Below, in pieces: positions 1 through 7,153 of a stretch of 39,005 nucleotides of DNA (positions within the stretch are counted from its first letter, which is position 1; each line of letters begins with the position of its first letter). The notes under the pieces were generated by a model that saw only the letters and a program-made list of their open reading frames with translations, did not search any database and had not been told where the DNA came from. The stretch is from positions 1 to 39,005 of the forward strand of contig CACWVH010000018.1 of the NCBI GenBank assembly GCA_902764235.1. Direction: 5' to 3'. Made by a program: the position numbers and the translations under genes. The DNA comes from an uncultured Ruminococcus sp. GTDB lineage: Bacteria; Bacillota; Clostridia; Oscillospirales; Acutalibacteraceae.

Positions 1-244
1 TTCTGTATTTTTCCTTGCACTTATTATACCATGTCTTACCCTGAAACTCTACTGTTTATCGGTATTTCTAATCTCTTCGGGAGAAAAAAGCAGACACTAC
101 TTATGGAAGGATCCTCCGGGTGTAAGCCATTTGTCTTTGAATCGTATATATTTTCAGTAAAATCTGCTTACAGTTTTCTGCACAGATATGTGAGCTGTCA
201 GACTCTTTTATATCCTCAATACAGATAACCGAAGACCTGAAATT

Positions 245-274
245 ATTATATTACAAATCACATAATATTGTCAA
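245..274 (-). promoter_or_regulatory. Sigma-A promoter pointing off the left edge
   Basis: On the minus strand TTGACA (269-274) and TATAAT (245-250) are separated by 18 bases. Both hexamers are perfect consensus. It lies just past the lipoprotein terminator, so it should drive an independent gene located left of the window. Confidence 0.7.
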
Positions 275-310
275 TATAATGTTTTTCTTTTCTCACGGTC
301 AATTTGAAAA

Positions 311-344
311 ATAAAAAGCTGCTGCAATCCATAGACGCAGCAGC
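311..344 (-). terminator. Terminator of substrate-binding lipoprotein gene
   Basis: A perfect 8-bp stem (318-325 with 337-344, GCTGCTGC/GCAGCAGC) is followed on the minus strand by TTTTTAT. It begins eight bases after the stop codon of the lipoprotein gene, so that gene is probably monocistronic. Confidence 0.8.
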
Positions 345-351
345 CTGTTAT

Positions 352-1614
352 TTATTCTCCGAGTCCCCAGAGCTTGCGATATCCGGTTATGAAATTTGCA
401 CCGAAGCATATTTCATAGAAGCCGTCAATCTCTTCATACTCTGTATTTTCAAGATCGTTTGCTATTGATTCTTTTGTTACAACTCTTACAGGTACGCTCT
501 GTATATCAGGCAGCTTCTCCTCACCGAGAACTCTCAGTGAATAATCAAGCATTGCATATGCTGTCCATTCATAGCTCTGTGCGACAAGCATATCAAGCTT
601 ACCGTTCTGAGCTGATGTGAAGGCTGATGTACCGCCGCCTGTTGAGATTATCTTTATGCTCTTTCCGCTCTGATCCACGGCGCTGACTGCATCATTTATC
701 ATAGTTTCATCAAGAACTACGATATAGTTCAGATTAGCATCCTTTTCCAGTGCCTGCTTTATCTTTGCTGCAAGACCATTGCCGGTTTCTATTGAAGAAC
801 CGCTGAGCACAGTGCAGTAGCCCTCTGTAACATAATTTGTGAATTCTGCGGAAAAGCCTTTGTAAACAGATGTTGAAACTGTCGAATCGGAATTATTAAT
901 TGCAAGGGTATTCACCTTACCCTTGTTCTGACTGATCGCCCAGTCCGCAAGAAGCTTACCTGCAAGCTGATAATCTATCGGAATAGTGTAATCAACATAG
1001 TGATCCTTCATGCCCTCTCCCACATAGCCTGCGGACAGTACCCTTTTTCCGTTTGCCTGAGTAAGCTCAATATTTGTGGCGAGCGGATCCTTATTGATAT
1101 CACCGTACATTACAATAAGCTCGCTTTCCTTTATTGCCTTTTCAAGAGCAGAATTATAATATGCTGGTGTGCCGTCGGATTCATCAGCAATAACTTCCTT
1201 GAAGCCTACTGTCTTTCCGGCATTTATAAACTGATCTGTTACAAGGGATGTAAAAATATTATTTGAATTATCCGGTATAAAGCTGATCTTCTTATCCTTT
1301 GCGATCGCCTTCGCATCTATCGTCTCTGCATTCAATGTGAATTCAGGAATAGTCTTATACTGGGCTATAAAATTATCGATGCTGCTGAGCTGTTCCTTTG
1401 TAATCTCAGGCTTTGCAGTTATCGCACTGATATCCTCAGGCTGCTCTGATGATTCCTCAACAGACACCTCTGATTTCTCCACAGATGTTTCAGCACTTGA
1501 CTGTGCTTCTTTTTCTTCTTCCTTTGTATCCTTATTGCAGGCAGACATAACAAAAGCCGAGGCTGCAACTGCTGCTGCAAGTGTCAGAGCAGTAATTTTT
1601 TTCACTGTATTCAT
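352..1614 (-). CDS. Substrate-binding lipoprotein, periplasmic-binding type 1 fold
   Basis: Predicted 420-residue extracytoplasmic solute-binding lipoprotein. The signal peptide carries a lipobox (VMSAC) with the lipidated Cys at residue 26. A Ser/Glu-rich linker (about 35-65) follows, then a domain resembling sugar-type periplasmic binding proteins, with an early strand around KISFIPDNSNN and a middle segment STGGGTSAF. Family knowledge: such proteins deliver sugars or other small ligands to an ABC transporter or to a sensor. No permease or ATPase gene is adjacent, and the gene has its own consensus promoter and terminator, so it is either an orphan partner of a distant transporter or a sensory protein. 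The start is supported by GGAGG eight bases upstream. The ligand cannot be predicted. Confidence 0.8.
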   Translation of the reverse strand: MNTVKKITALTLAAAVAASAFVMSACNKDTKEEEKEAQSSAETSVEKSEVSVEESSEQPEDISAITAKPEITKEQLSSIDNFIAQYKTIPEFTLNAETIDAKAIAKDKKISFIPDNSNNIFTSLVTDQFINAGKTVGFKEVIADESDGTPAYYNSALEKAIKESELIVMYGDINKDPLATNIELTQANGKRVLSAGYVGEGMKDHYVDYTIPIDYQLAGKLLADWAISQNKGKVNTLAINNSDSTVSTSVYKGFSAEFTNYVTEGYCTVLSGSSIETGNGLAAKIKQALEKDANLNYIVVLDETMINDAVSAVDQSGKSIKIISTGGGTSAFTSAQNGKLDMLVAQSYEWTAYAMLDYSLRVLGEEKLPDIQSVPVRVVTKESIANDLENTEYEEIDGFYEICFGANFITGYRKLWGLGE

Positions 1615-1665
1615 TTTATTCCTCCAGATACATACAATTATCCATAATCTTCAAGTTACTTTTTT

Positions 1666-1694
1666 ATTATACTAATAACATTATTTCCTGTCAA
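1666..1694 (-). promoter_or_regulatory. Sigma-A promoter of lipoprotein gene
   Basis: Perfect TTGACA (1689-1694, minus strand) and TATAAT (1666-1671) with a 17-base spacer. This leaves a leader of about 45 bases before the ATG at 1614. No riboswitch-like structure is apparent in the leader. Confidence 0.85.
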
Positions 1695-1745
1695 CAAGCA
1701 TTTTGCCGTTTTTCACATGATTTTTAATAAACTTTTGGTTATTTT

Positions 1746-1860
1746 AAGGAAACACCGAATAAACGGCATTTTCAAATATGTAAGGAAATCCGAAGTGCTT
1801 TTGCGTGGGGCTGCGCCCCATACCCAAAACGCCGATTAAAGAATTAATCAGCGTTTCCTT
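1746..1860. repeat. MITE-like element with AAGGAAAC inverted ends
   Basis: About 115 bp bounded by inverted ends. The left end reads AAGGAAACACCGAATAA and the right end, reversed, reads AAGGAAACGCTGATTAA, matching at 14 of 17 positions. The interior contains a GGGGC hairpin (1806-1820, TGGGGC-TGC-GCCCCA) and no coding potential. Size, imperfect terminal inverted repeats and lack of genes fit a miniature inverted-repeat transposable element. I could not identify a clear target-site duplication. Confidence 0.6.
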
Positions 1861-1874
1861 GATTTCCGGTGACA

Positions 1875-1990
1875 GCAAAACCGGCTTTCATACCATTATC
1901 AGATATAGTTACATTTACGAATTGATGACAGCCATAGCTGCTCCTTAATACCTGTGTCACACGTTTGTCACACGCTGGCGCCGGTTTTGC
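1875..1990. repeat. Second inverted-repeat element upstream of trmFO
   Basis: Perfect 11-bp inverted repeats (GCAAAACCGGC at 1875-1885, its complement at 1980-1990) bound a 116-bp segment. It starts 15 bases after the preceding MITE-like element and ends 12 bases before the trmFO -35 box. The minus strand is open across part of this region and into the MITE, but the frame has no recognisable domain. It may be a mobile-element remnant or the foot of a large RNA/DNA hairpin. Confidence 0.45.
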
Positions 1991-2001
1991 TTTTAAAACA
2001 G

Positions 2002-2030
2002 TTGCGATAAGAGTAAAAATATGATAGAAT
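2002..2030 (+). promoter_or_regulatory. Probable promoter of the trmFO run
   Basis: TTGCGA (2002-2007) and TAGAAT (2025-2030) with a 17-base spacer, 64 bases upstream of the trmFO start. It is the only good sigma-A match between the inverted-repeat elements and trmFO. Confidence 0.6.
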
Positions 2031-2094
2031 ATATTGTAAGTATCTGTTTTTGTCAGACTGAATACAGAAATAATACCGGTATGGCGGTGAAGTG

Positions 2095-3393
2095 ATGTTT
2101 GTAAATGTACTAGGAGCAGGTCTTGCAGGCTGTGAGGCTTCATGGCAGATCGCCCGAAGAGGGATCAGGGTCAGGCTTTATGAAATGAAGCCTATGAAAA
2201 AGCCCCCTGCTCATTCAAGTGATGATTTCTGTGAGCTTATCTGCTCGAATTCTCTCAAGGCTGCAAGAGTCGAAAGCGCAGCAGGACTCCTCAAAGAAGA
2301 AATGCGCAGACTCGGGTCTCTGCTTATGCAGTGTGCGGATAAGTGCAGCGTTCCGGCAGGCGGTGCACTCGCTGTAGACAGAAATGCTTTTTCCGGAATG
2401 GTAACTGAAAAAATAAAAAATCATCCCGATATAGAAGTAATAGCCGGTGAAGTCACGGATTTCCCGGAGAATGGAATAACTGTTGTTGCAACAGGACCGC
2501 TGACAAGCGATGCCTTTGCTGAAAAGATAATCAGCCGCTGCGGAGGAAGTCTGCATTTCTTTGATGCGGCTGCACCTATCGTGACAGCTGAAAGTATCGA
2601 TATGGACTGCGCCTTTACTGCGTCAAGATATGACAAGGGCGGCGATGATGCATATATCAACTGCCCGATGAATAAGGAAGAATATGAAGCCTTCCATGCA
2701 GCTCTTGTCAGTGCAGAGCGTGCGCCGAGACATGATGTTGACGTAATGAACCCGAAGGTGTATGAGGGCTGTATGCCTGTGGAAATACTTGCAGGAAGGG
2801 GTCTTGATACACTCAGGTTCGGTCCGATGAAGCCTGTCGGACTTCGTGACCCGAGAACCGGTCACAGACCCTGGGCTGTTCTCCAGCTGAGAACGGAAAA
2901 CAGCGAAAAGACTCTCTATAATCTTGTAGGCTTTCAGACAAATCTGAAATATCCTGAGCAGAAAAGAGTTTTCGGAATGATACCGGCACTTAAAAATGCA
3001 GAATATGTCCGCTATGGCGTAATGCACAGAAATACCTTCCTTGATTCACCAAAGATACTCGGAGCGGATTTTGCAATGAAGGATGACCCGGAGCTGTTTT
3101 TTGCGGGTCAGATGACGGGCGTCGAGGGCTATATGGAATCTGCGGCATCGGGACTTATGGCAGGAATAAATGCTGCGGCAAGATATAAGAGTCAGCCGCC
3201 TCTCATACTTCCCCAGGAAACAATGATCGGGGCATTGTCCGGTTATGTAGCAAATTGTGAATCAAAGGATTTCCAGCCGATGGGAGCAAACCTCGGAATA
3301 CTGCCGCCGCTTGCCGGGCATATCCGTGACAAGCGTGAGCGTGCTGCGGCATATGCAAAGAGATCTCTGGAAATACTTGAAAGCTATATATGA
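2095..3393 (+). CDS. trmFO: Methylenetetrahydrofolate-tRNA-(uracil-5-)-methyltransferase TrmFO
   Basis: Folate- and FAD-dependent enzyme that makes ribothymidine at position 54 of tRNA. The 432-residue length is normal. Residues 6-12 form the FAD-binding GAGLAG loop. The ICSNSLKA segment carries Cys50, and EGCMPVE carries Cys225; these match the two catalytic cysteines known in this family. A second flavin motif, GYMESAASG, lies near residue 350. GTG and ATG are consecutive in-frame starts at 2092 and 2095; I choose ATG because GGCGGTGA at 2083-2090 is the likely ribosome binding site. It heads the plus-strand housekeeping run, with plsX following after 72 bases. Confidence 0.95.
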   Translation: MFVNVLGAGLAGCEASWQIARRGIRVRLYEMKPMKKPPAHSSDDFCELICSNSLKAARVESAAGLLKEEMRRLGSLLMQCADKCSVPAGGALAVDRNAFSGMVTEKIKNHPDIEVIAGEVTDFPENGITVVATGPLTSDAFAEKIISRCGGSLHFFDAAAPIVTAESIDMDCAFTASRYDKGGDDAYINCPMNKEEYEAFHAALVSAERAPRHDVDVMNPKVYEGCMPVEILAGRGLDTLRFGPMKPVGLRDPRTGHRPWAVLQLRTENSEKTLYNLVGFQTNLKYPEQKRVFGMIPALKNAEYVRYGVMHRNTFLDSPKILGADFAMKDDPELFFAGQMTGVEGYMESAASGLMAGINAAARYKSQPPLILPQETMIGALSGYVANCESKDFQPMGANLGILPPLAGHIRDKRERAAAYAKRSLEILESYI

Positions 3394-3465
3394 TACCACT
3401 GAACAGATTGCTGAGCATAGTGAAGTGAAAGCACTATGAGAGAGCCAGAAAACAGGAGGGCAAAT

Positions 3466-4479
3466 ATGAAAGTGATTGTAGATGCGTTCGGCGGAGATAA
3501 TGCACCGCTGGTCGTTTTGAAGGGATGCATCCTTTCAAAGGAAAAAAATCCCGAAATAGATATTGCACTTGTGGGTAATACCGAAAAGGTGAAGAAATGT
3601 GCAGAGGAAAACGGACTTGATATTTCAGGCTTTACCCTGTATAATGCAGCACAGGAGCTGAGCATGGAGGACGATCCGGGCATGGTGCTGAAGGAAAAAA
3701 AGGACAGCTCCATGGCAGTCGGACTGAAGCTGACAGCACAGGGCAAGGGAGACGCCTTTGTCAGCGCAGGAAACAGCGGAGCTATCACACTCGGAGCTAC
3801 AATGCTGGTAAAGCGTATCAAGGGTATAAAAAGACCTGCCTTTGCACCGATCATGCCCACATCCGGAGGTCCGTTTATGCTGATAGATGCAGGCGCAAAT
3901 GTGGAGGTCAGGGCAGAAATGCTCAGACAGTTTGCAATAATGGGCAGCGTTTATATGGAAAAGATAATCGGAATAAAAAATCCGAGAGTTGCCCTTGCAA
4001 ATGTCGGTACAGAGGATCATAAGGGCGATACCCTCAGACATGAGGCGTTTGCTCTGCTGAAGGAAACTGACATCAATTTCATCGGCAATACCGAGGCGAG
4101 GGATATTCCCTCGGGAGTTGCGGAGGTTATCGTTGCGGACGGCTTTACAGGTAACGTGATCGCAAAGATGTATGAGGGCGCAGCAAAAGAGATCGTCGGA
4201 ATGTTCAAGGGAGTTTTCTATAAGAATCTCAGGACAAAGCTGGGTGCTCTGATGATGAAAAAGGAAATGGACGAGCTGAAACAGTATTTCGATTACAAAC
4301 GCTACGGCGGAGCAGTGGTTATGGGCGTGAACAAGCCTGTATTCAAAACTCACGGAAGCGCAAATGAGGTGGCGGTCGCTGTATCGATAAAGGCGGCAGC
4401 CGATTATGCAGCAACAGGTGCGATAGATATTATCGCCGAAAAGATCGCACAGATAAATAACAAAAATACCGAGGGGTAA
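3466..4479 (+). CDS. plsX: Phosphate acyltransferase PlsX
   Basis: Converts acyl-ACP and phosphate to acyl phosphate, which supplies PlsY for phosphatidic acid synthesis at the membrane. The 337 residues match the family from the N-terminal MKVIVDAFGGDNAP through FVSAGNSGAI, KRPAFAPIMP, VADGFTGNVI and the C-terminal FKTHGSANEVAV segment. An upstream in-frame ATG at 3436 exists, but AGGAGG at 3454-3459 and the family N terminus both support 3466. The gene ends 3 bases before rnc. In many Firmicutes acpP lies between plsX and rnc; here it is absent. Confidence 0.95.
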   Translation: MKVIVDAFGGDNAPLVVLKGCILSKEKNPEIDIALVGNTEKVKKCAEENGLDISGFTLYNAAQELSMEDDPGMVLKEKKDSSMAVGLKLTAQGKGDAFVSAGNSGAITLGATMLVKRIKGIKRPAFAPIMPTSGGPFMLIDAGANVEVRAEMLRQFAIMGSVYMEKIIGIKNPRVALANVGTEDHKGDTLRHEAFALLKETDINFIGNTEARDIPSGVAEVIVADGFTGNVIAKMYEGAAKEIVGMFKGVFYKNLRTKLGALMMKKEMDELKQYFDYKRYGGAVVMGVNKPVFKTHGSANEVAVAVSIKAAADYAATGAIDIIAEKIAQINNKNTEG

Positions 4480-4482
4480 AAA

Positions 4483-5157
4483 ATGAAAGAGCTTGAAAAG
4501 CGAATTGGTTATACTTACAAAAATATATCATATCTTGAAAATGCACTGACACATTCTTCATATGCAAATGAGGTGCGTCACGGTGTGAAAAGCAACGAAA
4601 GACTTGAATTTCTTGGAGATGCGGTTCTGAGTATAGTTGTTTCCGATTATATTTACCGTAACTGTCCGAAGCTTCCGGAGGGAGAGCTTTCAAAGCTCAG
4701 GGCTTCACTTGTATGTGAAAAAAGCCTTTGCAGATTTTCCGCAGCACTGGGAGTCGGCGATTATCTCCGTCTTTCAAGAGGTGAAAGGAACCTTCACGGA
4801 AATGAAAGACCGTCAATACTTGCTGATGCATTCGAGGCAATAATCGCATCGATCTATCTTGACGGAGGAATGGAGCAGGCAAGGAAATTCATCCTTCACT
4901 GGGTGGAGCCTGAAATAAAGAATCCTAAGCCCCGTGCCTTCAAGGACTATAAGACAACACTACAGGAGATCATACAGAAAAATCCTGAGGAAAAGCTTTC
5001 CTATGTTCTTGTGGGTGAGGAAGGACCCGACCATGACAAGCATTTCTTTGTTGAGGTGCATCTGAATAATAATGTCATCGGCAAGGGCGGCGGAAGAAGT
5101 AAAAAGGAAGCTGAACAGCAGGCAGCAAGAGAAGCACTCAAGCTTATGGGCTACTGA
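4483..5157 (+). CDS. rnc: Ribonuclease III
   Basis: Double-strand-specific endoribonuclease for rRNA and mRNA processing. The 224 residues comprise a catalytic domain with the signature NERLEFLGD (38-46, with Glu42 and Asp46 as metal ligands) and the second acidic cluster DAFEAIIASIYLDGG (about 115-129). A C-terminal double-stranded RNA-binding domain (about 150-224) ends with GGRSKKEAEQQAAREAL. GAGGGG in the end of plsX serves as the ribosome binding site, which implies translational coupling. Confidence 0.95.
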   Translation: MKELEKRIGYTYKNISYLENALTHSSYANEVRHGVKSNERLEFLGDAVLSIVVSDYIYRNCPKLPEGELSKLRASLVCEKSLCRFSAALGVGDYLRLSRGERNLHGNERPSILADAFEAIIASIYLDGGMEQARKFILHWVEPEIKNPKPRAFKDYKTTLQEIIQKNPEEKLSYVLVGEEGPDHDKHFFVEVHLNNNVIGKGGGRSKKEAEQQAAREALKLMGY

Positions 5158-5173
5158 GCGGCAGGGTGATATT

Positions 5174-5860
5174 ATGGGATCAAAGGATTCATCGCTTTTA
5201 CATGACAGAAAAAAAGCACTTACAGCAGCCGGAATATTCTATCTTGCTCTGCTTGGCTCATGGGCTTTGCTTGAGCTTTTTATAATGCCTGTTATTCTGA
5301 AAAATATGCCTGAAACAGTCGGTGAGCTCGTAAAAGAGATAGGATTAAAGCTTCCTGTATGGTTTCTGCCTGCACTGCTTCTGAGCAGAAATTCTGACAG
5401 CAGTATGTATGTACATAAAAGTGAAATGTTTTCGGTGAAAAAGAAGCATCTGTCTTATCTGCTGATAATACTGCTATTTCTGATGTTCCATGCTGTACTG
5501 TCATTTCGTGCAAAGGGCGGTATTGTGATTAACAGCAGTTTTTCAGTGCTTGATGTGCTGATATATGCATCCGTAGGGCTTTGTGAGGAAATGGCTTTCA
5601 GAGGCTTGCTCCTGAATGTGACTCTCAGGGAGGATAAAAGCAATATCGCAGCAATTGTAATAAATGCAGTTTTGTTTTTGCTGATACATTTTCCTGTCTG
5701 GTACAGAACAGGCGCACTTGCAGAAAACCTGCTGAGCGGAGCTTTTATCACTGTCGTTGTTCTGAGCATAATATTCAGCTATGTGTTTATGAAAACGAAA
5801 AGCATTGTGATACCTGCGGTACTTCATATGTGCTGGGATATCCTGTGCGCTATGCAGTAG
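5174..5860 (+). CDS. CPBP-family intramembrane glutamic protease
   Basis: Predicted 228-residue polytopic membrane protein of the CAAX-protease/bacteriocin-processing (ABI, CPBP) family. Visible family motifs are EEMAFRG (about 138-144, the EExxxR catalytic box), IHFPVWY with a conserved His, and LHMCWD near the C terminus (the third motif, with Asp in place of the more usual Asn). Several hydrophobic segments span residues 18-45, 60-75, 93-110 and 155-220. An in-frame frame extends upstream into rnc, but the ATG at 5174 follows CAGGGTG and is preferred. Substrate is unknown. The position between rnc and the radical SAM gene suggests co-transcription with the housekeeping run. Confidence 0.8.
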   Translation: MGSKDSSLLHDRKKALTAAGIFYLALLGSWALLELFIMPVILKNMPETVGELVKEIGLKLPVWFLPALLLSRNSDSSMYVHKSEMFSVKKKHLSYLLIILLFLMFHAVLSFRAKGGIVINSSFSVLDVLIYASVGLCEEMAFRGLLLNVTLREDKSNIAAIVINAVLFLLIHFPVWYRTGALAENLLSGAFITVVVLSIIFSYVFMKTKSIVIPAVLHMCWDILCAMQ

Positions 5861-5952
5861 ATGCTTCATTGTTTTTTCCTGACTGCGCCGCAAAAAGCGG
5901 TGTGCTCAGGAGAGAATAATCAGTAATATGTTTATCCCGGGAGGCGGTCAGT

Positions 5953-6951
5953 ATCAGACATTCCAATATAGCAATATTTGTTCCTCATAACGGCTGTCCG
6001 CATCAGTGTTCCTTTTGTAATCAGAAGGAGATCACGGGGCAGAGCTTTCAGCCACATGCAGATGATGTGATTTCTGCTGTACAAACAGCAAGAAGAAGTC
6101 TGAAGGAAAAAACCGCAGATGCAGAAATAGCTTTTTTCGGCGGCAGCTTTACTGCCATTGACAGGGAATATATGACGGAGCTTCTCAGTGCCGCAGCACC
6201 GTTTGTAAAAAGCGGAGAATTCGGCGGTATCAGACTTTCCACAAGACCCGATGCGATAAACCATGAAATACTCGATATACTGAAAAGCTCCGGTGTTACA
6301 TCAATTGAGCTTGGCGCACAAAGCATGGATGAGCAGGTGCTTCTGATGAACGAAAGAGGACATACCGCAGAGGATGTCAGAAGGGCTTCGGCTCTGATAC
6401 ATGAATACGGCTTTTCGCTGGGGCTTCAGATGATGACAGGGCTGTATGGCAGCTCGCCTGAAAAGGACAGACAGACTGCCCGTTCACTTGCAGAGCTTGA
6501 GCCTGATACAATGCGTATATATCCTACGGTGGTTATGAAGGGAACAAGGCTGTATGAGCTTTATAAAAGCGGAGTATATTCACCGCCGGATGCAGAGCAG
6601 TCTGTTCCGCTTTGCGCAGAGCTTCTTGAATATTTTGAAGGCTGCGGGATATCTGTCATACGTCTCGGACTTCACGACAGTGAAAGTCTTAGGGAAAGCA
6701 TGGCTGCAGGAGCCTTTCACCCAAGCCTTCGTGAGCTTTGCGAGAGCAGGATCATGCTTGACCGTATGCTTTCAGATATGAAAGCAAAGGGAATCGTCAG
6801 CGGAGAAATGACTGTGCGCATAAATCCGAAAAGTATGTCAAGGTTCACCGGGCAAAGAAAGGCAAATATCAGAAAGCTCAGTGAAATGGGCGTAACCGTA
6901 AAGATAGAAACAGACGAAAGCCTTGATAAATACGATACTATAATAGTGTGA
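5953..6951 (+). CDS. Elp3-like radical SAM protein, apparent AUC start
   Basis: Radical SAM enzyme of the Elp3/MiaB/NifB group, about 332 residues, without the C-terminal acetyltransferase of true Elp3. Related genes are commonly found between rnc and smc in Clostridia. The cluster motif CPHQCSFC (Cys15, Cys19, Cys22 counting from the proposed start) is encoded at 5995-6018, upstream of the first in-frame ATG (6067), so translation must begin earlier. From the preceding in-frame stop at 5917 there is no ATG, GTG, TTG or CTG. The best start is ATC at 5953, eight bases after GGGAGG (5939-5944), giving a family-like N terminus MRHSNIAIFVPHNGCP. Other motifs include AFFGGSFTAID, STRPDAI and ELGAQSMDE. 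The reaction is unknown. Confidence 0.8.
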   Translation: MRHSNIAIFVPHNGCPHQCSFCNQKEITGQSFQPHADDVISAVQTARRSLKEKTADAEIAFFGGSFTAIDREYMTELLSAAAPFVKSGEFGGIRLSTRPDAINHEILDILKSSGVTSIELGAQSMDEQVLLMNERGHTAEDVRRASALIHEYGFSLGLQMMTGLYGSSPEKDRQTARSLAELEPDTMRIYPTVVMKGTRLYELYKSGVYSPPDAEQSVPLCAELLEYFEGCGISVIRLGLHDSESLRESMAAGAFHPSLRELCESRIMLDRMLSDMKAKGIVSGEMTVRINPKSMSRFTGQRKANIRKLSEMGVTVKIETDESLDKYDTIIV

Positions 6952-7020
6952 AATAATAAGAAAGTAATAAGGTTATAAACTAAAAAACAGGACATAAAAA
7001 AGATTAAAAAAATGCAGGTC

Positions 7021-7111
7021 AAGGGGCTTGAGCCCCTTGCGAGGTGCAGGGCGAGGAGCCCTGCCGTGGTTCAGGGGCAGAGCCCCTGATGGGGTGCGGG
7101 GCAAAGCCCCG
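7021..7111. repeat. Four tandem GGGGC hairpins before smc
   Basis: Four short hairpins sit side by side: 7021-7038 (AAGGGGCT/AGCCCCTT, 2-base loop), 7046-7064 (GCAGGGC/GCCCTGC), 7072-7088 (CAGGGGC/GCCCCTG) and 7097-7111 (CGGGGC/GCCCCG). All share a GGGC..GCCC core. A single relative lies inside the MITE at 1806-1820. They fill the gap between the radical SAM gene and smc. Confidence 0.8.
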
Positions 7112-7153
7112 GCATACAGGAGCAAAGAATAAATAAGGAAACGATGTGATAGA

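Larger units (their letters stand above)
1..351. other. Left-edge intergenic region, no gene
   Basis: I see no convincing gene here. A short plus-strand frame at 31-228 has no ribosome binding site and no recognisable product. Read on the minus strand, the stretch holds the terminator of the lipoprotein gene (311-344) and then a promoter (245-274) that points out of the window. The last ~240 bases would therefore be the untranslated leader of a gene beyond the left edge. A second extended -10 (TGGTATAAT on the minus strand, about 24-32) lies near the edge. Confidence 0.5.

Noticed and set aside
31-228. 65-codon plus-strand frame at the left edge
   Set aside because: No ribosome binding site, no recognisable domain, and it overlaps the minus-strand leader.
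1844-2143. 99-codon minus-strand frame over the inverted-repeat elements
   Set aside because: It spans repeat ends and the trmFO promoter and start, has no ribosome binding site and no recognisable domain.
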